Assembly (NCBI GenBank): GCA_963681505.1 | Contig: OY811977.1 | Span: forward strand, 9,114,007 to 9,178,006 | Source of the DNA: Eunapius fragilis | Lineage: Eukaryota; Porifera; Demospongiae; Spongillida; Spongillidae | Direction: 5' to 3' | DNA: 64,000 bases | In this document: positions 19,552 through 30,824 of the stretch, one piece after another | Numbering within the stretch: the first letter of the stretch is position 1 | Layout: each line of letters starts with the position of its first letter | Notes under the pieces: generated by a model | Databases searched by the model: none | The model's input: the letters and a program-made list of their open reading frames with translations, nothing else | What the model was told of the DNA's origin: nothing | Translations under genes and position numbers: made by a program

Positions 19552-20470
19552 GTGATTAAACGCCAGGGTACGAACATAAAGGGATGGACCTCATGCGTAG
19601 AATGTTTGTATCTCTCTGCAACCGGCTCTAATTCAATCGAGCTGCAAACCTTTAGGGAAAGTGATATGGGTAACAGCAACACCCATCGCGAGGGGTCAGG
19701 AGAACTTAACAGCGTAAAGAATGCCAACGCGCTGCTTGTAGCAGGACTGTGCATGTCCGATCTGCTAGGGAAGGAGGGGCCGAGCGGGAGCGGAGCAACT
19801 AAGGTCTACTTAGGCAGTGGGTTTCCACCCCTCCCCAAGAAGCTGGCCGAGTGTATCCAGATTTTGAAATTTGTTGATATGGCAGAGCTAAGGCCCGTAC
19901 AGTGGCAGGAGGTGCTGGAGCCCGAACCTGACCCGCACAAATTTGTGATCCTCCCGGGTCTTGAAATAGCAAAGGCGAAAAGACGGCCGGTAGAGGACGT
20001 ACACACCTGGTCGATGAGTTTCACGACCTATATTGCCGCGGTGGGCCAGAAACACCCTGCAATGATGTGCGAGATGCTCGCATAGATGCAACAGATTCTG
20101 TGTACACAGGCAGAATACAAAGGGCAGGCCTGGCGCGAATACGACCTGCGATTTTGGCAGATGGCAGCCGTGACGGGCAACAAGACCTGGTCGGAGCTAG
20201 ACGCACAGATCTATAACCAATGCTTCGTCGGAAGAGCTCGTAGGTGGATCAAACCAAAGGTGCCGGCCTAGCGGTCCCCAAACATGGCCAGGAGAGAGCA
20301 GGGGGGCAAGGCAAAAACCGACTGCTGCCTAATATTCAATTGGGACGGGTCGTGTCCCTATAGCACGAACTGTCACTACCGGCATGCATGCCACATCTGC
20401 CAGGGCCGACATCCAGCAGCCCAATGCAGGAGGGCCAACCATTGTTTGTAGAAGTGCAGGAAAGTCTTGT
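19552..20470 (+). pseudogene. Gag-like protein remnant with Cys/His finger region
   Basis: A frame of 177 codons (with LKFVDMAELRPVQWQEVLE) ends at TAG 20083-20085, continues in the same frame to 20271 (AWREYDLRFWQMAA and WSELDAQIYNQCF), then a further stop precedes a Cys/His-rich stretch (CCLIFNWDGSCPYSTNC, CHICQGRHPAAQC). This order matches nucleocapsid-bearing gag proteins of YR retroelements. At least two in-frame stops disable it. Confidence 0.65.
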
Positions 20471-20559
20471 AATTGTGTGTGACCATGATTATTTGCCAGT
20501 TAAAGGGCACTGGGAGGGGGGGGGAGGTTAGGACTTAAATCGATGCTAGCCAGGGAAGA

Positions 20560-20900
20560 GGTTGCATGTGCTCCGTCTCCACCGTACCCGGTGTGACATA
20601 CATAAACGGAGTGGACATGCACGCCATTACATCTGCTTGCTCTCCCACAGAGGCAAGAGGCAAATACACCGCAGACCTACTGGGAATAGACAGTTGCAGG
20701 CCCATTCGCCGGCCAGTGCTGCCATCTGGAATAAACATAGTACGCACACCCGTAAAAGTCTAGGAATGGGAAAAAATGCTCGCGGGCCACCCGGATGAAA
20801 CATTTGCACAGTATGTGCTGTCAGGCTTATTAGGCGGATTCCGGATTGGCTTCAACTATAGTCATCACGTATATGCACATCGTCGAATACCAACATGCGC
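20560..20900 (+). pseudogene. Reverse-transcriptase-region fragment of the YR element
   Basis: Reads TPVKV, stop, EWEKMLAGHPDETFAQYVLS, then GGFRIGFNYSHH. This resembles the stretch just before the RT domain of DIRS/Ngaro-type polyproteins. The RT and RNase H domains themselves are missing. One in-frame TAG is present. Confidence 0.5.
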
Positions 20901-20970
20901 TTAGCGCTCAGCTACCCGGCGGTGCTAGATAACCGTCCCTAGTACTAATGGTTACGACGCGGGGGTACAT

Positions 20971-21428
20971 ATGAGCATGGCCGATCTCGCAGTGGATAAC
21001 GCCACCACCCCCAAAGTGCTGCGACTGCGCCTCAAATCGTCCCAGACGGATCCTGGATTCCAGCTAGGGGTAAACGTCTTCATGGGCAGGACAGGAGAGG
21101 CCATCTGCCCAGTGATGGCTATGCTGACTTATCTGGTCATAAGAGGCATAGACAATGGCCCTCTGTTCCGGCTACGAGGCAGTAACCCATTGACAAAGCC
21201 AGCCTTCGTGTCCTCAGTTCGTGGGGCATTGGCACGAGCAGGGCTGGACCCGACAAAATATGCAGGCCATAGCTTCTGCATCGGGGCAGCAACAGCAGCG
21301 GCCGAGGGAATAGAGGATTCATTAATTCAGACACTTGGCATACTTGCTCTACGTCAAAGTACCACGTGACAGACTTGCGGGATTATCAACCACGTTGGCA
21401 AAAGCAGGGCACACAGAAGGGTAAGCAG
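20971..21428 (+). pseudogene. Tyrosine recombinase C-terminal fragment
   Basis: Recognisable by VLRLRLKSSQTDPG, GEAICPVMAMLTYL and GHSFCIGAATAAA. The HXXR motif of the catalytic site is HSFC here, so the conserved arginine is lost. After SLIQTLG a small deletion shifts the frame, and YLLYVKVPRDRLAGLSTTLA with the presumed nucleophilic tyrosine continues in another frame up to a stop near 21426. Non-functional. Confidence 0.75.
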
Positions 21429-21805
21429 CCCTGACACACATTGCGAACAGTTACCAATTAACTGGTGCATGAACGCCCACAGATAAGCATATATTGCTGC
21501 ATACTATAGACGCGCATGTATCAGGCAAATCAATGCATTAATAACTGCGGGATGTGAGGGAATGGACGGATAGGAATCTTTGGGGGAGAGTTGAGGAAGA
21601 CTCTCTCTCATTCCCTTGGCTCTGGAGCTAAATATTATAGAGCCGACCTGCCTCTCGGGACCCCGTGTGGCGAATAACAAGTTTTTATTCGCACGGGGTT
21701 AATAACTACCAATTTTCCAACCGACCGGCCAAGATAACTCCGAAGGTAAGTCCATCCCGGCAGTCAGCCAGAAGCGACGAAGCCAGGCTGGCATGCTAAC
21801 CTCAG

Positions 21806-22511
21806 CGTAAATGTTAATTTGTAATAACAGGCAGAGGTGCTCTCCTATCAATCTTTTATACGACAATGGGACATAGATTAATATTGTCAAAACTGTTGGG
21901 GTAAATGAAGTGGGAAAATGTGAATGCACATTGCACTAAGATCTATATCCTCACATTGAATATAGCACACATCAATAGTGATAGGACTCCCATCAGAGTG
22001 AAACAATAGTAATCCGGTGTACTTGAAACTTTCATCCTGTGTTGCATGCATTAATGTCAAAGCATTTGTGATTCTAAATATCCAAAACAAACCAGTGCAC
22101 TTAATGCTTGCAGCCTGCATTCCACATGATTCCATGCATACAGTGTTTTTATGATTTCACATTGAAGGCAATATTGCGATGTCTGGAAACACGCATTGCA
22201 CACACTCAACGTGAACACTTAAGGCTTCCCCACCCAAAATACTGCCTGTGAATGGTATAATGAAATGTGGTTGTTGCCGAGATGTGAAAAGGAACCTACA
22301 CATTCATATTGTACGTAATACAATGTCTTGGAAGTGGCTTGTCTAGCTGTAATTTTAAACTCATTTAACTCAGGACTGTTGTAAATGCCCTTTTCCTAAA
22401 AGTGATGTTTGTTCATGAAGCAGACATGAAGAGCTAAGCAATTAACTTGCGAGCAGATCATTACGGTAGGAATGTGTTTTGTTGGTGAGTTTAGATGGTG
22501 TCGGCGTATGA

Positions 22512-22565
<54 letters not shown>

Positions 22566-22834
22566 GCATACACAATTAACTACTAAACCTGCAATTCAAT
22601 TCAGAATCCAGTGAGGAGTCAGGTGGAAGTAATGGAGAAGTGCTATAAGAAATGCATGGGAGGGTGCTAGGCTAGCTGGACTTAGGTTAGATATTAATGT
22701 AATGCCCCTATCAATGGTCTCCACCAGTGTGGGGGCCTTTGGGTGGGGATTGACTAAGATTTATGCGCCAGGTGTGGGGGGTTAAACTACCATGTGTTTA
22801 ATTATAACTATTCATGAGAAATGACATATGTGGG
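21806..22834. other. Conserved non-coding module DNA (copy 1)
   Basis: No gene seen. Strongly similar to 26755-27480 and 44065-44740: ttgtaataacag, gacaatgggac(a/g)tagat, aatagtgataggactcccat and ccaaaacaaaccagtgcact. It ends in a GT microsatellite at 22515-22562 followed by gcaggcatacaca. Open frames here are short and not conserved in frame. Confidence 0.7.
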
Positions 22835-22932
22835 TGATTTGACCAGTTAAAATGCCCCAGGAGTGGGGATTTGACGATTGCGGTTATCAAATCACCCAGG
22901 GCCACTCCTGGGGCATTTTAACCGGTCAAATC
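22835..22932. repeat. Palindromic hairpin element
   Basis: The arms tttgaccagttaaaatgccccaggagtgg and its near-perfect reverse complement (ccactcctggggcattttaa, then ccggtcaaa) lie around a short loop that is itself an inverted repeat (gggtgattt / aaatcaccc). The copies at 38475 and 45055 retain parts of it. Probably a small MITE. Confidence 0.75.
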
Positions 22933-23529
22933 CCCACATTTGCCCCACCTGTGCCCGCACTGGGTCAGGTGGGGGAGACCATTGATAGGTGCATTACATA
23001 CATTGGTTGTGGTGAAAATCTCCCGCCATATTGCGCCAAATACTTTTGCAAAACGAATCGCCCAGCCAATCAAAAATCACGCAAACAGTTCTCTTTTTAT
23101 TCACGGAGGCTATTTTCCTTAACCCTAAACCTTACAACGCACTCACCTAGAATCGAGTTGAATTGAAGGAGAACGTGGAGGTATATTTGAATTCCAAATG
23201 TTGCGCATAAATTAATTAATTGACCTTGTACGCCAAATTATAATAATAGCTAGCTAGTCCCATGCCTTCCCGAATCCGCTACCAAAGCCTTTCTCCTGTG
23301 CAGCGATTCAAGGGCTGACGCGGGAGGGGGGGGGGTCCGGATCCCCCACCTCCCCCCCCCCCCATCCCCCCACGCCTATACCACGTGTGACGTGTGCAGT
23401 TAACCGTACCAGTTTCAGGCGTCAATGGATAGACAGTCTGTGCCACCAAGTACGGAACCCCAAAAGCTTCCGCGCCATCCCCCTATTAATTTAATAGTTA
23501 TCCATGTCGACCCCCCCCCCCCCCCCTCC

Positions 23530-23646
23530 TAGTCTCATTCCCATACCCAATGCATCGGTGGATTACATCACCGCTACGCCTATGCAAGCGTAGCGGTGAT
23601 GTAATCCACCCGCAGCTGCGATGCATTGGGTGTGGGCACGAGACTA
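23530..23646. mobile_element. Small palindromic MITE (tagtctc ends)
   Basis: Begins tagtctcattcccatacc and ends gtgtgggcacgagacta, with inner arms gtggattacatcaccgctac / gtagcggtgatgtaatccac almost meeting in the middle. A shorter relative lies at 60108-60188. Confidence 0.8.
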
Positions 23647-24879
23647 TACCCAATTTTTATAGGCACGAGAAGATTTCAAGCTTCCAGAAAGGGCATCTGC
23701 AGGATGTGTTTGATTAACCCAGAGATATCATCTCTGGCGTTTGTAACTTTTTCCTGTGATAATAATGTGAAGATTTGAAATGATTACGTCATTCTCTTAG
23801 CAACAGAAACGTGAGCTTATTCATTTCTTGCATTGGTGATTGCAGTGATTTGTGCCTGAAACAATTTGTATTCCTGCATTGATAAAATAATGCGGTGATA
23901 CAGTCTCCAATTATGGGACGCATGCTAGTTGTAACTAATGCAGAGTCAGTTTAAGTCATGGTCTCAGTAAGTAAACTTTTTAATCTGGACCCAATACAAA
24001 CCACTGAATCCAGAGATGCCTAGACACCCCGATATCTGTTACTTCGAACTAGTATACGTAGTTTGCCACGTTCTAAATATGGCTATAAAAGGCATACTAA
24101 AGGTGAACACCTGTATTGATTAGCCTTCGATTGTACCTTGTAGTGCGTGTATACTCCCGCCTATAGCTAGCTAAATCAGCTCTTACATGTAGCAGACCGG
24201 TCACCCTTTCATATTCAGCCCTTTAGAGGTGCATGATGTGAATGTGCCGCCTGCATGATGACATACAATGAAAGGTTCCTGGAGCGGGGAGAAACGGAAA
24301 GTGCAGGGAACCAGCATAATTCTCAACATAAACTGCTCTGTACCTTGTCCTTTTTTCATATAGCAGTCGTTTGTTGGTTAGCTTCAGAGTTTCACTGCTA
24401 TGACTGACAATCAAACACAACTTTTTTTCGAGATTATTAATAACTTTCTCATTGGCGCAAAAAAGTCTTCCCGAGACAAATGCACAAACGCTCTTATGAA
24501 GTCTGAGTGTACGCACTCCCAAGTGGTTCACTCTCGTGTTTGAGTGTTTGAGTCAGAGTGACATAAACTCTGAAGGCAAATAATACAGTGCTAGGTACTC
24601 TGTTATTATCACTCCGATCAATTGGAGTGCTGGAGTTCTGTCATCCTTTTACTCCAGGTGAGGGTGAGTATCACCTAACAGGAGTGGTGATCATCCCGCA
24701 GTGAAGTGGTAGGTCCAATGCTGCTTCCTTCTCACTGTTGTGGCAGGGGCAATGTATTTGGGGGATGGAGGGGCTAAAAGGGTAAGACATTTAAATTTAT
24801 ATACACCATTATTATCCATAATTAGGGTGGCCATGGTAATGTGTGTTCACTGTGTGTGTGTGTGCATGTGTGTTCACGC
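23647..24879. other. No gene recognised
   Basis: The first part (ttcaagcttccagaaagggcatctgcagg to about 23790) is module DNA shared with 39160 and 45270. The block 24265-24470 (cctggagcggggagaaac, agtgcagggaaccagcat) is a dispersed repeat with copies at 51045-51170 and 51685-51720. Nothing else identified. Confidence 0.6.
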
Positions 24880-25400
24880 AAGATACCAAACATGAACCAT
24901 CTTTGGCCCTAGCCTTTTACTTAGTCTCGGGGCCAATTCGGTGTATTGTGGCATCTAACACAATGTCAATGGCCCCTTCCACCAAAAACATTGACAGGTC
25001 CCTTCACCCACAACTTGAGTATGCAATATCCCTTGCAAGGGAAGGTCTATACTCTATAGCATGCCAACATCATCATGCAGGATTAGCACCTAACACTCCG
25101 GCCAGAGACCTGACATTTACTGGAACAAAAGCATCCCAAGGGAACACCTCCAATATAGCTGAACTCTTCTGTCACTCCTATCAGTGTGCCTCCTGACTTT
25201 GACATCATATCGATGCTTAGGTCATTTCCTAAACTGACTGCTGCTGGTCCCTCTGGTATGCGAGTTCAACACCTTCTAGATGCACCGAGCTTCTGTCCCT
25301 CTACCTACACCTATCTCTTGCGTCATGTTATAAATGTTCTAGCAGCTGGTAAAGCTCCACAGGGTTGGCTATCTTCAAGAACTTTTGCTGGGAAGTAACA
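24880..25400 (+). pseudogene. Non-LTR reverse transcriptase fragment
   Basis: Two adjacent frames. The first ends in TGTKASQGNTSNIAELF. The second carries MLRSFPKLTAAGPSGMRVQH followed by LLDAPSF and VINVLAAGKAP. The SFPK..AAGPSG.RVQHL pattern is typical of the fingers region of a LINE-like reverse transcriptase common in marine invertebrates. The frame changes near 25190 and there is no catalytic YXDD part, so this is a fragment. A C-terminal piece of what looks like the same family lies at 53160-53900. Confidence 0.65.
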
Positions 25401-25404
25401 TACA

Positions 25405-25800
25405 TTGGCTGTGGTAAAAATCTCTCACCATATTGCGTGAAATGCATTTGCACAACGAATCACCTGCTCCACCACCCCCAGCTCCAATACCCCCAGCTCC
25501 ATCACCCCCAGCTACATCACCCCAGCTCCACCACCCCCAGTTCCACCACCCCCAGCTCCACTACCCCCAGCTCCACTACCCCCAGCTCCACTACCCCCAG
25601 CTCCACTACCCCCAGCTCACTACCCCCAGCTCCACCACCGCTAGCTCCACCACCCCTAGCCCCACTATTTCCAACTCCACCCCCCCTCCCCCCCCCCCCC
25701 CCAGCATACTAGCTGCACTACCTACCCCCAGCTCCACTACAAGACTAACTATAAGCCAAACTACCACACATTACCATATAGGGCTTGATGAGTAGAAAAA
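25405..25800. repeat. Bicaudal-C intron 1-derived minisatellite
   Basis: ccagctccaccaccc units as at 13775-13995, followed by the same aagccaaactaccacacatt and atatagggcttgatga intron sequence as at 14025-14060. It lies next to the zinc-finger pseudogene, with a long C-run at 25681-25703. Confidence 0.85.
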
Positions 25801-25904
25801 AAGGGTGAGACTCCGGAGGGTAGGAGCACATGAATGTGCACAGTAGGGACTGATAAATGCAGCAGTATCACTTTTGACACTATAAAAGGAAAGTAAATAT
25901 GCAT

Positions 25905-26420
25905 ATGTTCACAGTACTTAAGGGATTCTTTAAGCTGTTCTTGTACAGAAATGATCTGTGGCATCCTCTGTTCTTGCATTTTCAACTTCTCATCACTATG
26001 TATTCTGTATGCAGTGGGCCTTTAATGAATTCGAACGTTGTGACTTGAATTATTTTTAAAAACAAATAAATTGCTTCTCTCCTGAATGAGTGAGCATGTG
26101 TGTTTTCAAGTATTCTGTCGTGAAAATGTCTTTCCACATTGTTCTCACTGATGTGGCTTCTCCCCTGAATGAGTGTGTGTGTTTTCAAGTGTGAATGTCG
26201 TGAAAATTTCTTTCCACATTGTTCACTCTTATGTAACTTCTCCCCTGTATGAGTGAACATGTGTGTTTTCAGGTTCAACGGTAGTGAAAATGTCTTTCCA
26301 CATTGTTCACACGGATATGGCTTCTCCCCTGTATGAGTTAGCATGTGTGTTTTCAGGTTCGACTGTCGTGAAAATGTTTTCCACATTGTTCACAGTGATG
26401 TGGTTCTCTCTACTGGCCAT
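25905..26420 (-). pseudogene. C2H2 zinc-finger pseudogene
   Basis: Starts at the conserved ATG (26420, MASRE) but a one-base loss in the first finger shifts the frame. About four finger units are recognisable across several frames (for example GEKPYPCEQCGKTFSLPLNL), then the tail PQIISVQEQLKESLKYCEHM-like sequence without the usual stop. Multiple indels in fingers and tail make it non-functional. Same module position as the intact genes at 3625, 16893 and 41050. Confidence 0.85.
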
Positions 26421-27684
26421 TAAAGCAGTGTTATCTGCATATGTTCAAAGTGGGTCAGTGATGACACAACAATTATACATCACCCTGATTCAAACTCCCA
26501 ATCTGATTATGAAATGAGTTCTATTATAACATCATAGATTTTGTCAACACTAAACTTGCCATAATCCAAATAAAACTCACTGTACTGCGGAATAAATAAT
26601 AAAAACTATGTGTTCTCTGGCTACACTTGTATAAAGAAATGGAAACACAATAAAATCATACTCTTCTAGGTTTGTGTGATATAAAATTGCATCACTGAGG
26701 TAAGCTGCTACATCAATGTACAAGTCAAATGCAGGAAATAGTGGACTTTCTCTTTATATTTGTAATAACAGACCAAGGTGCTCTCCGATCACAGTTCATT
26801 TAATTTATATTATCTTTTGTACGACAATGGGACGTAGATTAATATTGTCAAAACTGATGGGGTAAATGAAGTGGAAAATGTGAATGCACATTGCACTAAG
26901 ATCTATATCCTCACATTGAATATAGCACACATCAATAGTGATAGGACTCCCATCTGAGCGAAACAATATTTATCTGATATACTTGAAACTTTCATCTTGC
27001 GCTGCATCAATGTCAAAATATTTGTGATTCTAAAAGTCCAAAACAAGCAAGTGCACTTAATGCTTGCGGCTTGCTTTCCACATGATTCCAAGCATACAGA
27101 CTTTTTATCATTTCGCATTGGAGCCATGTCTGGAAACATATTCATTGCACACACCCAAAGTGAACAGTTAAGGCTTTCCCACCCAAAATAATCTCTGTGA
27201 ATGATATAATAAAAAGTGGTCGTTGCCATGATGCCATGATAAGGAATCAAATACAATGTCTTGGAACTCGCTTGTTTATCTGTAATTTTAAACTCATTTA
27301 ACTCCTGCTGTAAGGCCCTTTTCCCAAAAGTGATGTTCGTTCATAAGGCAGACATTAAACTAAGCAATGGTGGTCCTTAACAAGTGAGCAGATCATTGCG
27401 GTAGGAACTGTGTTTTGTAGATCATTGCGGTAGGGCTGTGTTTTGTAGGTCTTGTGTTGGTCGGTGAGTTTAGATGGCGTCAGTGTGTAGTACCAGTGAC
27501 TCGTACAATCTCTTGCAAATGATTGGTTAGGATCATTCTTTGAGACCAGCTGTTGAAGTGCATGTTGGGATGTTTAAGTACATAATTGTGAGAGTGATAA
27601 GGATATATATATATATAATTTATATAATAATTATAATTATATATAATTATAATAATATATATAATTATAATAATATAATTATAT
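26421..27684. other. Conserved non-coding module DNA (copy 2)
   Basis: Matches 18006-18399 plus 21806-22500, without the YR element, so it gives the empty site for that insertion. From about 27487 to 27684 the sequence leaves the module and is A/T-rich (tataattataat). Confidence 0.7.
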
Positions 27685-27933
27685 GGGACAGTGTCCAGCA
27701 GAATCACCCTTCTGGCTAGTTTTTCAAGTTTTCAATTTTTTTGATTTTCCTTGAACACCCATGAGCTTCTGTCAAATGGTCCTTACGCATCCTAAATCGG
27801 ACTATCCATCCCAAAGTTATTAGGCACTGAATTTATAATTAGCCATACATTTCAATGCGAGCGTTACTTTTCTTTTGCTTGTTCTGGAAATTTTGAAAAA
27901 GTACCATAAAGGTGATTTAGCTGGACACTGTCC
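27685..27933. mobile_element. MITE (gggacagtgtccagc family), left copy
   Basis: 249 bp with inverted ends gggacagtgtccagc / gctggacactgtcc. Forms the outer tip of the left arm. Other copies at 37702-37951 and 54003-54241. Confidence 0.85.
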
Positions 27934-28369
27934 TATGGAACGCGGATGCTGCCAATAATCGGGCAAAATTTATTACGGTTAAATAAAAATTTCGTGTAAA
28001 AATATAAATAATAAATAAATAAATATATATATAATATCCACTTTACGGAGAGAATACGAAGGAATACGGTATGATCTTTCTATATTGTCAGCCTGCCAGG
28101 TCAACAACAACCGTAGACGCGAAGCGGCTAATTCAGGGGGCAACATCACGTCGGGACACAATTAACGCTGCCCCTATCTTCTGTTACACGAAACACACGC
28201 CCCCACAACTCCTACGAAGCATCTCTTAACAACTCCAACTGGAGGTAAACCCCTCACCGAGGGGTACACACGTACGGATGGGGTGGGTGAAAATTTACCA
28301 TCTAGGGGGTCTAGGAGAACTCTGTTGGGTACGTGTAGCTAAAACCAGGAGCAGGACTGGAGCAGGAAT

Positions 28370-28625
28370 TGCTATCTGGACCCTCTACATGTACTTAGGA
28401 TGCATATATGTGCAACGCATTCTGGATATATGCAAGACCCTCTAGAATGTGTGCACATGTACTTAAGATGTGGGCAAGGCCCTCTACATGTACCTAGGAT
28501 GATGTACTAAGGATGTGGGCAAGACCCTCTACATGTACATAGGATGTGTGCAAGGCTCTTTATAAGTAGTTATGATGTGTGCAAGACACATCACATGTAC
28601 TTAGGATGTCTGCAAGACCCAGTTG
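28370..28625. repeat. Short array of the ctacatgtacttaggatg repeat
   Basis: About seven degenerate copies. The mirror position in the right arm (36384-37240) carries a much larger array of the same unit. Confidence 0.88.
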
Positions 28626-29159
28626 ATAGTGAAATTTTTATATGACTGATGTACTGAAACTGTACAGCCAGTCGTAGAGTCATCATATTTGATTGATGTG
28701 GATATCCAGTTGGTGTTTTCATGAAGTTGCAGCACACAACCTATACTTCGGCCTTTTGTGAACCACTCAGTATTTTAAGATTCATAAATGAAATTCTCAT
28801 TCCAATGCCACAATTGATCCTAGTACAGCAATTGTTTGATGATTGTGATTGATGGCACACCCAGATGTTTTACACTGGTGTAGATATATTTGACTTTTAA
28901 AAAAAGCCAACAGGTTTGATTTGTTGGCTGTCAAGAAATAAAAGTAATCAAGATAACTGACAAGTCTTTTTATTTTAATTTTGATAGTGTTGTCTTGTTA
29001 GTATTCATTCCTCTGTTCATTGGTATCAAGTTTTTTTTTTAAACCTCCAAATTCGATTCTTTCTTCTTTCTTTGGGGGGGGGGGGGGGGCCATAGAGAGG
29101 TTAGAGATACTAATTTCATATTGAATCAAACAAAGCTTGTCAGGCTTTTCTTCAATCAA

Positions 29160-29530
29160 TGGGAAGGGGACAGGTGTAATACTGGTGTGTGAGGGGGTAG
29201 GTGTAATAGTAACACTGGTGTGTGAGGGGTAGGTGTAATAGTAATACTGGACAGGTGTGTGAGGGGTAGGTGTAATAGTAACACTGGTGTGTGAGGGGGT
29301 AGGTATAATAGTAACACTGGTATGTGAGGGGGTAGGTGTAATAGTACCACTGGACAGGTGTGGGAGGGGTAGGTGTAATAATTATACTGTATGTGAGGGG
29401 GTAGGTGTAATAGTAACACTGATGTGTGAGGGGGTAAATGTAATAGTAACCCTGGTGTGTGAGGGGGTAGGTGTACTAGTAATACTGGTGTGGTAGGGGT
29501 AGGTGTAATAGTGGTACTGGTGTGGAGAGG
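29160..29530. repeat. 33-bp gggggtaggtgtaatagtaacactgg array
   Basis: About eleven copies. The mirror array in the right arm is 36145-36380. Confidence 0.9.
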
Positions 29531-30353
29531 TATAAGCCATATCCACAATATTCTTATCCAGCGTCAGACTGCTTCATCATGTATGCTTAGTGTGGAGAGG
29601 TTAGAGAGGCATATTTGAGTCTAGAAAAATTTGTGGCAGCTATTCATATTTGTAATAACAATGAGTACACAGAACATGTGCAGGGATCAGCTGCAAGCAA
29701 TAAATAATACATGCACACATACACATCACACATACACATGCACACAAACACATGCACTCACACAAATATTACAATTCCTGCTTCTGGTTTTAGCTACTCC
29801 CAAACTCTGTCTTCCAATATGGCCTGGTATGAAGACCAGAGCCGATTTCAGCGTTGCTACGAACTTTTGCCGAAATAACACCACAATTGACTGCTTTTGT
29901 CTACTGATAGTAGTACATCATATCGGAACCTACGAGACATATAGGAATCCTGCAGGATGATGATAGATAATTTTAATGCCTAATCTCCTTGAAGAAGGTT
30001 CACGTGTGAATGGCTGAACACAAGAAGTACTCTTGTAAGTCCTGGCCCCCCCCCCTCCCCCCCCAAGGAAATTGGTTATTAGAAGCTAGGAAATTATAAT
30101 CAAGAGTCTCATAAATCAACATATTCAAACTTCTATGTGTACCAGTTGTGTACAACTTTACACCAAATGTGTTATTTTTAATAAACTACTGTATAGGTAA
30201 CCTGAATGAAAAAGATTTTTGTATCATAATAAACAATATATACTCATACTCCTCCAGCATGTACTGCATGGCTATTGTTACTTAATGAAACTGTAACTCC
30301 ACTGAAACTATGGCAGAAAAGACAATGATTTAAAAATCTCCTTCACTTTTAGT

Positions 30354-30522
30354 TTGATTTTGAAGTGTACGGCATTGATTGGGATGGCCCTGCAACTCTT
30401 ACTGATGAAGCTGAACAAGTGGTTTTGGATTATCTTTCTGCTGGGTATTCTTTCAAGTGGTCAGAAAGGTCCACTACATGGTTTGCCACCAATATCAGAA
30501 AATGAAATTGAAAATTCCTTCA
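30354..30522 (+). pseudogene. Coding-like fragment at the centre of the inverted repeat
   Basis: One frame reads VYGIDWDGPATLTDEAEQVV followed by FKWSERSTTWFATN before a stop. It has a protein-like composition and lies in the unique centre of the large inverted repeat, so it may be a relic of a captured or element-encoded gene, cut by the retrotransposon insertion. I do not recognise the family. Confidence 0.35.
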
Positions 30523-30527
30523 TCAGG
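30523..30527. other. Target-site duplication, left copy (tcagg)
   Basis: The 5-bp sequence directly before the 5' LTR is repeated directly after the 3' LTR at 35359-35363, the expected mark of an integrase-mediated insertion. Confidence 0.92.
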
Positions 30528-30754
30528 TGTGAGCGCCCAGACCTACGGGCCTGCGCTCTTGAATATCAATTACGTGCATGCAGAATCTTTGAGCATGCGC
30601 ATGGATAGAAATCTAGGTATAAATGCATTTTCGTGTGGAATTATTGACGTTGGTTGCCCTTTTCGAGATACTGGCTAACGTGAACGGTATTGGGGGGTGT
30701 ATAGGCATTCCAGAAGACGTGTGCAGACTGATTGCTACCGTCAGTTCTGTCACA
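30528..30754 (+). mobile_element. 5' LTR of Gmr1-like retrotransposon
   Basis: 227 bp, begins TGTGAGCGCC and ends TCTGTCACA (TG...CA). It contains a TATA-like tataaa at 30618-30623. It differs from the 3' LTR by two substitutions that I can see, indicating a recent insertion. Confidence 0.95.
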
Positions 30755-30758
30755 TATT

Positions 30759-30777
30759 TGGTGGCAGCGGTGGGATT
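30759..30777 (+). promoter_or_regulatory. Primer binding site, tRNA-Leu-like
   Basis: TGGTGGCAGCGGTGGGATT lies four bases after the 5' LTR. It is complementary to the 3' end of a eukaryotic tRNA-Leu including CCA (acceptor GCTGCCA and the T-arm CCCAC). The tRNA identity is from memory of animal tRNA-Leu genes. Confidence 0.8.
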
Positions 30778-30824
30778 ATCTAAGTCGAGACGGTCATTGT
30801 CCGACGCCTGCGTTTCTCGAGTGT

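Larger units (their letters stand above)
18400..21805 (+). mobile_element. Degraded tyrosine-recombinase (DIRS/Ngaro-like) retroelement
   Basis: Module copies at 26745 and 44060 run straight from gtggactttctcttta into ttgtaataacag. Here these two motifs are separated by about 3.4 kb, which delimits the insertion. Inside are a gag-like start (18521), a tandem repeat (18810-19250), a gag-like protein with Cys/His fingers, a short reverse-transcriptase-region fragment and the C-terminus of a tyrosine recombinase. Stops and frameshifts throughout make it inactive. A perfect hairpin (ttattcgcacgggg type) lies at 21661-21698. Split direct repeats or inverted ends were not resolved, so DIRS versus Ngaro is open. 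Confidence 0.7.

Noticed and set aside
20529..20960. Intact reverse transcriptase in the YR element
   Set aside because: Only the stretch before the RT domain is present; no catalytic YXDD motif was found before the recombinase.
27979..28161. Frame MCPDVMLPPELAASRLRLLL, repeated in the right arm
   Set aside because: Shared only because the arms are copies; no family recognised and no support for coding.
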